Positions 19,433-27,813 of a DNA stretch of 50,833 nt are shown here, one piece after another; the stretch's first letter is position 1, and the number at the start of each line of letters is the position of its first letter. The stretch comes from a virus, in IMG/VR virus record IMGVR_UViG_3300012920_000058, positions 1 through 50,833 of that record; one strand, 5' to 3'. The position numbers and the translations under genes were made by a program. Under the pieces are notes generated by a model that did no database searches, was not told the DNA's origin, and saw nothing but the letters and a program-made list of their open reading frames with translations.

Positions 19433-19583
19433 TTTTCTCCCAAGGTTCCGTTCCACATACCTCGCAGTACGGAGTTAAGGTTCTATAGCTTACTCGGCTG
19501 CCGCCACATTGAGGACAGCATTTTCCTGCCTTTTCGGCTATCTTAGTTACTTCGTCGGTTAGAACTACAGCGTACTTTTCCAT
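19407..19583 (-). CDS. Tiny zinc-ribbon protein (58 aa)
   Basis: Short gene read directly from the sequence: ATG 19583, TAA 19407-19409. It starts within the end of the HU-like gene (19-base overlap) and runs 26 bases into the RecA-like gene. Residues 22-45 form a compact zinc ribbon (CCPQCG then YCEVCGTEPWE). Such CPxCG...YCxxCGxEP ribbons are common in small phage proteins. The N-terminal 20 residues form a charged helix. The overlapping arrangement fits a translationally coupled operon, and without this gene there would be a 130-base gap. The function is unknown; a nucleic-acid or protein-binding adaptor is likely. Confidence 0.75.
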   Translation of the reverse strand: MEKYAVVLTDEVTKIAEKAGKCCPQCGGSRVSYRTLTPYCEVCGTEPWEKNEQKDRRK

Positions 19584-19849
19584 CGGTTTAAGACCTTTCT
19601 GAATTCTTTTGTAGGTCGAATGCCTAATCTGATGGACCGCTCTATCGTCCTAGCTTTTGTTTCCGGCACCATTACATTCTGTTTGCGCATTGTAGAACTT
19701 ATCTTACAAACATCCCGTATTTGCACCGATTCTTGTCGGACCAAGCATTCTGTCACTATTTGACCATGCACGTCCAGAATATAGGAAATTGTCGAAGGAG
19801 GCACTCCTGTTCTTTTTGACAACTCTTTTACAAGCTCATTATGTGTCAT
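19565..19849 (-). CDS. HU/IHF-like DNA-binding protein
   Basis: This 94-residue protein has the layout of the HU/IHF family. Its N-terminal helices (MTHNELVKELSKRTGVPPST) match the MTKxELIxxLAxKTG pattern. A dimerisation helix follows, then a beta segment VQIRDVCKI, and a C-terminal R-x-G-I-x-P-x-K-E-F-R-K helix like the family's RNPxTGxx...FKxGKxLK ending. The DNA-binding arm is short and divergent. The start ATG 19849 overlaps the upstream stop (ATGA) with GGAAG nearby. It probably bends or compacts DNA during replication or recombination. Its position between DNA polymerase and RecA-like genes supports this. Confidence 0.75.
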   Translation of the reverse strand: MTHNELVKELSKRTGVPPSTISYILDVHGQIVTECLVRQESVQIRDVCKISSTMRKQNVMVPETKARTIERSIRLGIRPTKEFRKVLNRWKSTL

Positions 19850-20070
19850 ATTTCTTCCGAGTCAGGGCGAAGAATAACCGCGCAGGAAGTAGAGAATAAA
19901 AGCTCGCCACTATCTGTCCTAATTAGCACACCGTTTTCGCTTATCTCTAACAAGATTCCTGACATTGATCCTTTGGTGGCAACTCCGTCCAAACTTAATA
20001 CGTTTACTGCAGTTCCCACCAAACTATTGGATTTTTTTCTAGCTCCCTGACTTTCCGATTGATGCCACAT
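19846..20070 (-). CDS. Small hypothetical protein downstream of DNA polymerase
   Basis: This 74-residue protein has an ATG at 20070 that shares a base with the polymerase stop codon (TAATG). After a basic, serine-rich N-terminus it shows alternating hydrophobic strands (GTAVNVLSLDGV, SGILLEISENGVLIRT, CAVILRP), consistent with a small beta-barrel of SH3, Sm or KOW type. This is only a secondary-structure impression. It ends in an ATGA overlap with the HU-like gene. Confidence 0.65.
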   Translation of the reverse strand: MWHQSESQGARKKSNSLVGTAVNVLSLDGVATKGSMSGILLEISENGVLIRTDSGELLFSTSCAVILRPDSEEI

Positions 20071-22469
20071 TACTTAGCCTCGCCCCAACTGTTAGCGCAG
20101 TCCATTGATATGGGAATGGGGACGCTCATAGGAATGGGATCTTCCATTAGTTCTTTAATAAGCTCCTTTGCGGTCTCTATGGTTTCCGGAATGTTCGGTA
20201 CCTCGAAAACCAGCTCATCGTGAATTTGAAGAAGCATACGGACTCCAATAAGTCTAAGCGCCTCACTGCTTTCGCAGTTTAGCATCGCTTGTATTGCAAT
20301 ATCCGCCGCAGACCCCTGGATAATAGAATTGACAGATTGCCTTCGAGTCATGGAAGCTACTCCCTTGTCATCCGATAGTATATCTGGAAGCCTTCGATAC
20401 CTTCCTCGAACGGTCTGAACAAAGAGTCTATCCTCGCAAAGGACATGAGTGTCATCTATAAATGCCTTCACTTGAGGATAGATAGAGAAATATTTCTCTA
20501 TCAAGTCTTGGGCCTCGGGACATTTTTCATACGTCCTACCATTTCTTCTTTTGACAGTTGTAATATCAAGCCCTAGCTGATGCCCGAGTTTAGCAGCCCC
20601 AATGCCGTACAGTAAGCCGAAGCCCACTGCCTTCATTTGCGCCCTTACTTCTATTAACTCTTTTTGCTGTTTAGTAGGATCATCTGCTTTTTTAGCTTCC
20701 ATAATCTCATCGTAATCGTAGCCTCCAGCTAGAGATGCGGTCATAGAATGTAGATCCTTACCCGACCGTATCGTATCTATCATTTGTTGGTCTTGAGACA
20801 TATGAGCCATTATCCGCATTTCTAGCTGCTCATAGTCCGCCACTATTAGGGTCATCTGAGTAGATCTATCTAATTTAGGAGGATCTACGTCACTTAACTC
20901 TTCTAGTGAATAGTCAACACACTCTCCCCACTTTCCTGCAACAAATAGCTTCCTAATTTTCGCTCCCCAATCACCCCTAGATGGTATATTTTGGAGATTA
21001 GGGTCTCCGCTCGATAACCTACCAGTTACAGTTCCAGTTGCCTTTAGGTCAGTGTGGATACGTCCCCTAGAGTCTGCACACAGAGGTAGCCCAGTTAAGT
21101 ATGTGTTGTGCAGCTTAGAGAGGATTCGATGCTCCTGGAGAGCTATTGCAAGCTCGTTGCCTTTGCTGGCCCACTCCGCAATAGCTGCTTTGGAGGTACT
21201 AGGATTCTTTATGCCTGTGGTGCCTCCAGAACTCCAAAATTTAGGGCGCTCCCCGAATGGATCTATCCAGTCCCCTCTGCCGTCTTTGCGGTAAAATAGT
21301 TCTCTTAGCTGTTTGGCCGAGTTAGCGTTTACACCCCATCCTGCTATCCTAACTATTTCTCTTTCTAGCTGATCTATGTCTTTCTTCATTGGAATTCTTA
21401 GATCTTCAGTACCCTGTATGTCTACCTTTATTCCTCTACGCTCCATATTCCACAGAGTCCTTAGGAAAGGATCTACAACAGCGTAGTAGTAATCTAGTAA
21501 AGTCTCATTTGAAGTGTCGTGCATAACCATTCCGCAGAGTTCTTCCCTCATAACATCGACTAGAGTGTAGCTGCCCCATGCGTCGAGAGAAGCATAGTCC
21601 GCGACCATCAACTTGATCATTTCAAGCGGTTCTATATCTGCCTCTATTTGGGTGCTTAAGTATTCAAACAGGATGTCGTGGGCGTCCGATATTAGTATAT
21701 CGTTCGTAAGGTACCACTTTGCCTTTACTCGATCTTCTTTCTCTACCGGACCCAATCCTACTAGGCTAGAGAAATCGCTAACATAGCCCATCCTAGTGGA
21801 TGTCTTAGGACACAGTTCGTGCCTCCTAGCTATGGATAGTAGCTGAGTAGAGGTTAGCTTCTTTTCGCTTGACCGAGCTTTTCCTACTTTCTTTAGGTCA
21901 GCTACTACCGATTCGTCTCCGTAGACACGCCCTACCAAGCTGAGCAACTCAACGGCAAGCCCCATATCTTGCTCTTCTAGGGCGTCGTGCATCCTGCACA
22001 TGACCTCTATTTCTTTGGTAACGGCTCCTACGCTTCCGAAGACTTCTTTAAACGATGCCATTCTAAGTCCTAGGTAATCTGCTGAGGTCTGTTTCAGTCC
22101 GTGCCTTCCTCGTCGATTCTCGTCGATGAGCCAATCCATAGCTACAGTATCTTCTAGAACTCCACGTATGTGGATTCCGTGATTTGCTACCATGTGCATG
22201 TCAAACTTGGAATTCGTCATCCGCATGGTTATGGAGGGATCTTCTAAAACACCTGCAAACACCGGCAAGAGTCTAACTGGGGCGCAAATTCTTGATTCGC
22301 CATCAGATAGGCTGAAGAACTTTACCCTAGCTCCCGTCTTCGATAACCCGGTTGTTTCTGTGTCAAACCCTATACACTCTGCCGATTCATATATATCTCT
22401 CCAATACTCCGCTTCTTTGAGCGTCTCCACATATGTTGGGTCGGGGGTCTTTACAAATTTATATCTCAT
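20070..22469 (-). CDS. polA-like: Family A DNA polymerase with 3'-5' exonuclease
   Basis: Replicative or repair DNA polymerase of the Pol I family, 799 residues from ATG 22469; an in-frame GTG at 22481 is next to a terminator stem and less likely. The exonuclease domain has GFDTET (Asp36 and Glu38), NSKFDMH and a YASLDAWGSY motif (ExoI-III). The polymerase domain has motif A VADYEQLEMR, motif B RAQMKAVGFGLLYG and motif C QIHDELVFE, so all catalytic acidic residues are present. There is no N-terminal 5'-3' exonuclease. The insertion between the exonuclease motifs II and III (about 130 residues) is larger than in E. coli Pol I. It clusters with primase, helicase and RecA-like genes, so it is the likely phage replicative polymerase. 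Confidence 0.95.
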   Translation of the reverse strand: MRYKFVKTPDPTYVETLKEAEYWRDIYESAECIGFDTETTGLSKTGARVKFFSLSDGESRICAPVRLLPVFAGVLEDPSITMRMTNSKFDMHMVANHGIHIRGVLEDTVAMDWLIDENRRGRHGLKQTSADYLGLRMASFKEVFGSVGAVTKEIEVMCRMHDALEEQDMGLAVELLSLVGRVYGDESVVADLKKVGKARSSEKKLTSTQLLSIARRHELCPKTSTRMGYVSDFSSLVGLGPVEKEDRVKAKWYLTNDILISDAHDILFEYLSTQIEADIEPLEMIKLMVADYASLDAWGSYTLVDVMREELCGMVMHDTSNETLLDYYYAVVDPFLRTLWNMERRGIKVDIQGTEDLRIPMKKDIDQLEREIVRIAGWGVNANSAKQLRELFYRKDGRGDWIDPFGERPKFWSSGGTTGIKNPSTSKAAIAEWASKGNELAIALQEHRILSKLHNTYLTGLPLCADSRGRIHTDLKATGTVTGRLSSGDPNLQNIPSRGDWGAKIRKLFVAGKWGECVDYSLEELSDVDPPKLDRSTQMTLIVADYEQLEMRIMAHMSQDQQMIDTIRSGKDLHSMTASLAGGYDYDEIMEAKKADDPTKQQKELIEVRAQMKAVGFGLLYGIGAAKLGHQLGLDITTVKRRNGRTYEKCPEAQDLIEKYFSIYPQVKAFIDDTHVLCEDRLFVQTVRGRYRRLPDILSDDKGVASMTRRQSVNSIIQGSAADIAIQAMLNCESSEALRLIGVRMLLQIHDELVFEVPNIPETIETAKELIKELMEDPIPMSVPIPISMDCANSWGEAK

Positions 22470-22486
22470 GTTTTTCCACACTAAAA

Positions 22487-22519
22487 AATGATGGACGGAG
22501 GTAATTTCCGTCCATCATT
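22487..22519 (-). terminator. Intrinsic terminator upstream of DNA polymerase gene
   Basis: Perfect 13-bp inverted repeat AATGATGGACGGA / TCCGTCCATCATT (22487-22499 and 22507-22519) with a 7-base loop. On the minus strand the stem is followed by a T-rich run (TTTTTTAG), the layout of a rho-independent terminator; the plus strand lacks a U-run. It lies between the stop of the zinc-ribbon protein gene (22543) and the polymerase start (22469). Confidence 0.85.
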
Positions 22520-22542
22520 GTTATGACCCAATTCAGACGCGA

Positions 22543-23709
22543 TTATCTAAACGAGGTATATGGCTTGGAATCACTCACATAGCCTAGCTGCCCTTCTCTA
22601 AGTCCCAAAATTTCGCTGTAGTAGCTGTTGGTTTGGGGCTCAGTGTAGAGTTCGAAATCAAACTGAGACTTCATCAGTTTTTCCAACTTCTCGTCGACTA
22701 CAAATCTGAACTCAGGATCCTCATCGTCGAGCAAAGGTTGATTGTTTTCGTCCCGCACAACCACAAACTGTCCGTCGGCAGTCTTGAAATCGGAAAGACT
22801 TTCTACCCTAGATAGGACTAGTTGAGGAAACCCTTTATCGCCTCTAGTTTTCTGAATCTCTGCTACAACTTCGTGAAACTTATGGGGCCGTGGAGTGTCA
22901 CAAGAATCGCATTCAGTTTCCGCTATCGGATAATCATATTCTTGGCATCCATCGCATCTAGTTGCCTGATCCCCAAATCGGCTGACCTCAGACTCACTTA
23001 GATCTGTGTGATCTATATCAAGAAGAGTTTCTCCGCAATGAGCACACAGATAGTGTACAGGCTGGAGTGTACCGCCGCAAAGGCACATCTTTTTAGCCTT
23101 CCTACCAATTTCACGAAGTACATTGAAATGTGTTGGAGGAAGGTCGAAGAACTTCTTTCTCCAGAATGAAACGTTTTCCGGATCTTCGTTTTGAATAACC
23201 GCTTTACGTTCCCTGATGCTAGTTATCTTGTTCCATCTAAAGATCTCTTCTCCCTTCATCTTCCCATGTTGGTATCGAAGGGGGTTTCCGTCTTTATCTG
23301 TAACAACTTCTTTTTGGTTTACTCCGAACTCTATACAGTTCATGAAAAACCGATTGGGCTCATCGTTTCTAGGTATACCAGATATGGCAGAATGTCCCGC
23401 CATAGCCTGAGTAGTCAAAGTACACTCGCCCTCGTTGGGTGTGCATGACTCGTACACCTGTCTCTTGGATCCATCTTTCATGGTCTTCATGTACTTTACA
23501 TTAAAACGAGTACATTCATACCAATCCATCGCCTGCTGCTCTGCCGTAATGTAATTCCCAGGGGTCAGCAAAACCCATATAGACTGTCCTTCTTTGACTC
23601 CGATCCTGTCGGACCACTTCGCGGACCACCCGTTACTTTTTCTTCGAGGCTTCTTTGTTTGAGGGGATCTCTGTGCAGTAAATGATGCTTTCTTCACGCT
23701 TTTCTCCAT
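22543..23709 (-). CDS. Tandem zinc-ribbon protein, possible ssDNA-binding protein
   Basis: This 388-residue protein runs from ATG 23709, overlapping the primase stop by 16 bases; a GTG at 23748 is the in-frame alternative. The basic N-terminus (KKPRRKSNGWSAKW) precedes a region with IWVLLTPGN. The middle contains two or three zinc-ribbon-like cysteine sets: MCLCGGTL ... YLCAHCG, RCDGCQEY and ECDSCDTP. The C-terminal part is acidic and aromatic. Its place between primase and polymerase genes, size and basic/aromatic content suggest a single-stranded DNA-binding or replisome accessory protein. No firm homology is claimed. Confidence 0.6.
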   Translation of the reverse strand: MEKSVKKASFTAQRSPQTKKPRRKSNGWSAKWSDRIGVKEGQSIWVLLTPGNYITAEQQAMDWYECTRFNVKYMKTMKDGSKRQVYESCTPNEGECTLTTQAMAGHSAISGIPRNDEPNRFFMNCIEFGVNQKEVVTDKDGNPLRYQHGKMKGEEIFRWNKITSIRERKAVIQNEDPENVSFWRKKFFDLPPTHFNVLREIGRKAKKMCLCGGTLQPVHYLCAHCGETLLDIDHTDLSESEVSRFGDQATRCDGCQEYDYPIAETECDSCDTPRPHKFHEVVAEIQKTRGDKGFPQLVLSRVESLSDFKTADGQFVVVRDENNQPLLDDEDPEFRFVVDEKLEKLMKSQFDFELYTEPQTNSYYSEILGLREGQLGYVSDSKPYTSFR

Positions 23710-24695
23710 TTTATTGACGCTTGCGTCACTGATATTGGGGAGAAACACACATCTAGTATTTCTCCTTCTGATAAATCGTCCGGTTGTTGAGCTTCATCAG
23801 GCAATACTGCCACGGAAACTCTTGAGGACTTCAATTGTCCGGCAATCTTTACTGTGGCCTTTCTTCCTGCCGCATCATTATCTAGGCAAAGAACAATTCG
23901 ACCGCCGAACCTTTCTAATTTCTTTTTTTGTTCAAGGGACATGCTACTGCCCATAAGAGCAACAGTAGTCTCTAGGCCGGCTTGAACCAGCCAGAGAGCT
24001 GCTTTGAATCCCTCCACCACATATATAGTAGGCCTGGCCTCGCTATGCGAAGCTATACTGTGTACTTTATCCTCCCTCCATAAGTAATTACCTTTTCTAA
24101 ACGACTTTACGTTATAGCCAAATTTTAGAAACTCTCGAGTATAAACTTTATACTTTCCGCCGAACTTTACGTGTAATGCCCGTCCGACAATTCCTACTAA
24201 CTCTCCGTTTCTATTTCGAACCGGAAAAGTTATTCTAGCCAGATCTGCATCGAACCCTACATCATTTTGCTGCAGAGTTCTCCAACTAAACCCTGAGTCT
24301 ACTAATGAGGTTGGGCAGGAGTCGAATACGCCTAAGATTTTTTCGGGAAGAACTACCTCCCGATAAGCCTCCTCGTCCAGGTCAGCAACTCTCCTCTTTT
24401 TCGGCATGTGCACGCTAGACAGTATTTGCTCGCTTTTTGTAGGGCTTTCTACCTCCCGAAGAAAGGATTTAAGAGAGCCTCCCCCACAACCCGCAAAGCA
24501 ATACCACTGACCTGTTTCCGCATTTATAGATATGCTTGGAGAACTTTTTCCTGGAGTTTCTCCGTGTATAGGGCAGTACCCTGTGTAGTTGTTTCCACTC
24601 CCTGCCCTAAGCCCCGGTATGTATTTCTGATATACCTCTAATATGCTAGTCCCTAAAAGGGTTCGTCCTTTTCTTTGGACGTTTTTGGACTCCAA
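23694..24695 (-). CDS. dnaG-like: DnaG-type DNA primase
   Basis: Primase of 333 residues with the two hallmark domains. The N-terminal zinc-binding CHC2-type domain has CPIHGE ... YCFAGCG (residues about 40-71). The TOPRIM domain has the glutamate motif IYVVEGFKAA and the DxD motif VLCLDNDAAGR. It is shorter than full bacterial DnaG and lacks the C-terminal helicase-binding region. The start is a TTG at 24695 with a strong AGGAGGAG about 8 bases upstream; the gene overlaps the helicase gene by 50 bases. The tight linkage with the DnaB-type helicase gene suggests a functional primosome pair. Confidence 0.92.
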   Translation of the reverse strand: MESKNVQRKGRTLLGTSILEVYQKYIPGLRAGSGNNYTGYCPIHGETPGKSSPSISINAETGQWYCFAGCGGGSLKSFLREVESPTKSEQILSSVHMPKKRRVADLDEEAYREVVLPEKILGVFDSCPTSLVDSGFSWRTLQQNDVGFDADLARITFPVRNRNGELVGIVGRALHVKFGGKYKVYTREFLKFGYNVKSFRKGNYLWREDKVHSIASHSEARPTIYVVEGFKAALWLVQAGLETTVALMGSSMSLEQKKKLERFGGRIVLCLDNDAAGRKATVKIAGQLKSSRVSVAVLPDEAQQPDDLSEGEILDVCFSPISVTQASIKWRKA

Positions 24696-26049
24696 CAGAA
24701 TTATCTCCTCCTGCTACCATTTGCTGCCCTTCTGAAGCCTCCATTCTGGATTTTTCTTCTAAGAAGCTTTTTATATTAACGCTCCGGTGCAGCACGGAAA
24801 AGTCTCCTCCAGGATTTGCATTAATAACAAACGGGCGTACGATCGCCTCACGGACTTTGGAGAAAACTAGCATGAGGGTTGCGCCGGAACCTGAAGGATG
24901 GGGACCTCTAAACGCCCGAAAAGCAACGTCTGCATCTTGCCCCAGCCCGTCTGAGTATGATAAATCGTCAAGATCTCCCGTAGGGTTTTTGGCATTTTGC
25001 CGATTAGCTTGGGTCGTACCAACAACGGGACACTGAAGATATTGTGCCATGCCCTTCAAATCCTGAGATATATGAGATATTTGCTTCCAATCCACAGTCT
25101 TTGATCCGGATCGACTGTCCCTCATAAGGTATAGTCCGTCTACGAAGACAATGTCTGGCTCGAATCGCTCTGCAACCGCAATTAAGTCTTCAACACTAGA
25201 CGCTCTCCGCTTACCTTTATCCGAGACACTCAGTAGGGCTCTTCTATGTCCACCCTTTGAATCTAGCTCCTCTGCCTTTTCCATAGATTCTAGGTAGTCG
25301 TTTACGTACTGCTCGTCTTCGGGACTTAGAGTTCCTCGTTTGAGATCTCCATAATCCACTCCAGTCAGGACTGAGGCGATACGAGTAAGAATAGCCTGTG
25401 TGTTGATCTCTTTACTAAACACCATAACTCGTTGATTGCATTCGTAGGCGTGGGCCGCCATAGCACACAAAAGCCATGTCTTCATGTTTCCGGGTCTGCC
25501 GTAAATTACGATAAATTCCTCATCCCTCATCCCTCCAGTTTGCCTATTCAGCACGTCCCACGGATAAGGTATACCCACCACACCGCCATGAGTTTTTTGC
25601 GTCTCGTATTCTTGTCGAATAATTTCAGCGGCGTTGCTGATTAGTACTCCCTCATCTGAATGGCTTTCTAGATTTAGGCGACGAAATTTAGGGAGAAAAG
25701 AATCAAGAATGCAGGAAGGGTCTTCATCTTCGTGAAGGGCCTCTGCTATGCCGCCCACTATATCATTCAGCTCTATTTGTATGGATTCTTTCTTTATCTC
25801 CGAAACTAGAGCGGAAATAGAATTTCTGGACGGAGAAAAGTCAAAGTCAGGGAACTTCCTCTGCAGCCTATCGACAGTAGGCACCTCTCCTCGGTGCTGT
25901 GGGTCATGAAATTGATCCCAGAGCCATCGAAATATTTCTTTGGTATCCGCCAGCCTAAAGAAGTCGGGGGTGACGCCTTTCCTTTTTAGAGAAGTAAAGT
26001 CGCCAGTTTCTACTATATTGCTGATAAGCTCTATTTCTGGGTGCGCCAT
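24646..26049 (-). CDS. dnaB-like: DnaB-type replicative helicase
   Basis: Replicative SF4 helicase, 467 residues. An N-terminal helical domain precedes a RecA-like core. Its Walker A-like strand is IVIYGRPGNMKTW, where the usual GK-T/S is replaced by Met-Lys-Thr. The Walker B strand is PDIVFVDGLYLMRD; motif H3 (VVGTTQANRQ) and the C-terminal VAFRAFRG follow. It probably unwinds DNA at the phage fork and partners with the adjacent primase. The start ATG 26049 follows the previous stop by a few bases, with AGGAT about 12 bases upstream. Walker A variants of the RPxxMKTW form are known among phage DnaB-like helicases, so it is probably active. Confidence 0.92.
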   Translation of the reverse strand: MAHPEIELISNIVETGDFTSLKRKGVTPDFFRLADTKEIFRWLWDQFHDPQHRGEVPTVDRLQRKFPDFDFSPSRNSISALVSEIKKESIQIELNDIVGGIAEALHEDEDPSCILDSFLPKFRRLNLESHSDEGVLISNAAEIIRQEYETQKTHGGVVGIPYPWDVLNRQTGGMRDEEFIVIYGRPGNMKTWLLCAMAAHAYECNQRVMVFSKEINTQAILTRIASVLTGVDYGDLKRGTLSPEDEQYVNDYLESMEKAEELDSKGGHRRALLSVSDKGKRRASSVEDLIAVAERFEPDIVFVDGLYLMRDSRSGSKTVDWKQISHISQDLKGMAQYLQCPVVGTTQANRQNAKNPTGDLDDLSYSDGLGQDADVAFRAFRGPHPSGSGATLMLVFSKVREAIVRPFVINANPGGDFSVLHRSVNIKSFLEEKSRMEASEGQQMVAGGDNSVGVQKRPKKRTNPFRD

Positions 26050-26322
26050 TTAAAGGGGATCCTCCGTATCATCATCTAAAAGGGAAGACTCGAAATCTTC
26101 GTTATTTTCCAGGCCTAAATCTGCTTTTATTGCAGCCAATACGGAGGTGGTCAGCTCTTCGGCCAAAAGAACCGTGCTTTCCGCGCTAACGCTTGTTTTA
26201 CCGGCAGCTATACCACCAGAAAACGTTGTGTTTTCTATAACTATTTCATAGTAAACCTCTAAAGCGCCGGACTCTGGAGTCCATGATATTTGGCGCACCT
26301 GTACATCTACCTCTGTCTTCAT
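26050..26322 (-). CDS. Small hypothetical protein with acidic C-terminus
   Basis: This 90-residue protein starts at ATG 26322 in an ATGA overlap with the preceding gene. The N-terminal part alternates hydrophobic strands (VDVQVRQISW, LEVYYEIVIEN), followed by a helix and an acidic tail (ESSLLDDDTEDPL). Strand-helix order resembles the preceding 110-residue protein, so the two may be related in fold. Function is not recognised. It sits directly upstream of the DnaB-type helicase gene. Confidence 0.6.
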   Translation of the reverse strand: MKTEVDVQVRQISWTPESGALEVYYEIVIENTTFSGGIAAGKTSVSAESTVLLAEELTTSVLAAIKADLGLENNEDFESSLLDDDTEDPL

Positions 26323-26651
26323 TCCGACGAGGCCTCTCCATATAGAGCTGTCATTTTGTTATAAGCATCTCTGCAGATAGATGACGCTAGGTCGCTTGCG
26401 GCATCATAGGCATAGCCTACAATCTCTCGGTTCTGAGAGCAAGACAATGTTACGGTCACATGAACATCATAACCGTTTCCGTAGTCCTTGTTAGACATCC
26501 CCAACCCAACAGAAACCTTTGCATTTCCATCACCTACAAGATCTTGTATTTCATTAGAACTCAAGTATAAATCCTCCGCTAAAACTGTGTCATCTAGAGA
26601 AAAACTGTCGGTCCCATTGCGAGCCGACCCCTTTACGGTTCCGATGATCAC
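26319..26651 (-). CDS. Small hypothetical protein
   Basis: This 110-residue protein starts at GTG 26651, overlapping the previous stop as GTGA, with AAGGA six bases upstream. Visible features are beta strands around residues 45-75 (KVSVGLGM, YDVHVTVTLSC) and a following alanine-rich helix (AYDAASDLASSICRDAY). No domain was recognised. It forms a coupled trio with the genes on either side between the uracil-DNA glycosylase and DnaB-type helicase genes. Confidence 0.6.
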   Translation of the reverse strand: MIIGTVKGSARNGTDSFSLDDTVLAEDLYLSSNEIQDLVGDGNAKVSVGLGMSNKDYGNGYDVHVTVTLSCSQNREIVGYAYDAASDLASSICRDAYNKMTALYGEASSE

Positions 26652-27067
26652 TGTAAGTCCTTAGGTATTATTACCCGGGTAGTTGACCGAGTTTCCGTAG
26701 CCAGTTCCTCGTAAACAACCTTCAGCTCTGTCGGGAGGCGGTCGAGCTGATTTACGTTAACTGAGTAATCCAGAAATCCATATTTGATTAGTTTTTCTGT
26801 CTGACCCAGTTCTTCTGCGGTTTCGATTACGTCTGCCACGTCAAAAGTCTTCTTTGGCTTTCCTCCCTGAACTTCAAATCTGTAGCCCGAAATTTGATGA
26901 GACCCCACTCCGAGACCTCTAAGCTCTGTTTTAGCTTCATTAATAATGGATTTCTTCTCCACGATTAATTGTCTAAGCCTAGCAACTTCTGCAGGCATGG
27001 CGGATTCTAGGTCTTCCCATAAAAGGCCAATTTCCCTGTTTATTCCAACTAATTTTTCTGCACTCAT
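26648..27067 (-). CDS. Hypothetical protein with N-terminal coiled coil
   Basis: This 139-residue protein starts at ATG 27067 with a GGAGG five bases upstream. Residues about 5-50 form a probable coiled coil (heptad-like Leu/Ile spacing), followed by GYRFEVQGGKPKKTFD and a helical segment. The layout (coiled coil, then a Gly-Tyr strand and a KPKK patch) vaguely resembles phage host-nuclease-inhibitor-like proteins, but this is only an impression. The neighbours are a uracil-DNA glycosylase and a DnaB-type helicase. Confidence 0.6.
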   Translation of the reverse strand: MSAEKLVGINREIGLLWEDLESAMPAEVARLRQLIVEKKSIINEAKTELRGLGVGSHQISGYRFEVQGGKPKKTFDVADVIETAEELGQTEKLIKYGFLDYSVNVNQLDRLPTELKVVYEELATETRSTTRVIIPKDLQ

Positions 27068-27076
27068 GAAAGCCTC

Positions 27077-27799
27077 CTACAGCCCAAAGTTGGGACGCGT
27101 AAGTTCGTAGTGTTTTGTGATTAAGTCAAGGCCGTATTTTAGGTCTTGAATTGTAGAGTAGGTGTCCCCTTGCCCCTGACGCACCAACGCCTTGTCCCCT
27201 TTCCGCAACAAATAAGACGGAGAGAGAATTGCCAACATGGGGTACCTAACTTTTTTATTTGTCGACGGCGATGTCACCGATATGTCGAAAATCGTGCCTC
27301 TTTTATCAAGTATAGACACATTTTTTCCTAGTAAGGTAGTCGCTGCAGTTTTTCCCGCTGCTATTACCAGCAGAGGATCTATTGCATAAATTGTGTTCTC
27401 AAGTCTGCTTCGGCAGTTTTTAATCTCTTCCTTTGAGGGAGTACGATTTTCTGCGGAGCGACATAAGATTGTATTAGTAAAGAATACGTGCTCCTCCAAA
27501 AAGTCTTTTAGAGATGCAAAGTATCTTTCATTATCTTGTATTTCTCTGAGTTCCGATAATCTTTCTGGACTAGGCCAGGACATATCGAATAGCTGCAGAA
27601 GCAGCCTTCCGGACTTCCCCATCAACGTTTCGTTTTCTTCGTCTTCCTGCTCTCCAGGGCTTTCGCCCACAAAGACAATGTCTGCCGATGCGCTCCCAGA
27701 CCCGAAAACGGGCTGAAGTCGACTTTCACACAACAGAGGACATTTCTCGCAGTTACGGTACTCTTCGTATAGAAGCCGCAAGGCTTCTTTGCCTACCAT
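27077..27799 (-). CDS. Family 4 uracil-DNA glycosylase
   Basis: Predicted to remove uracil from DNA, or to act as an accessory of the replisome. The 240-residue protein has the family-4 signature: an N-terminal CEKCPLLCESR Fe-S cysteine pair, FVGESPGEQEDEE (the GExPGxxE motif), VFFTNTILCR with a downstream NC cysteine, and IDPLLVIAAGKTA. Four cysteines for a 4Fe-4S cluster are available (two N-terminal, one in ILCR, one in IKNCR). ATG 27799 has GGAGG six bases upstream. It lies between the UvsW-like helicase and the small-protein trio in the replication operon. In some large phages this domain is fused to the DNA polymerase; here it is free-standing. Confidence 0.88.
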   Translation of the reverse strand: MVGKEALRLLYEEYRNCEKCPLLCESRLQPVFGSGSASADIVFVGESPGEQEDEENETLMGKSGRLLLQLFDMSWPSPERLSELREIQDNERYFASLKDFLEEHVFFTNTILCRSAENRTPSKEEIKNCRSRLENTIYAIDPLLVIAAGKTAATTLLGKNVSILDKRGTIFDISVTSPSTNKKVRYPMLAILSPSYLLRKGDKALVRQGQGDTYSTIQDLKYGLDLITKHYELTRPNFGL

Positions 27800-27813
27800 G
27801 TAGTTCCTCCAAT

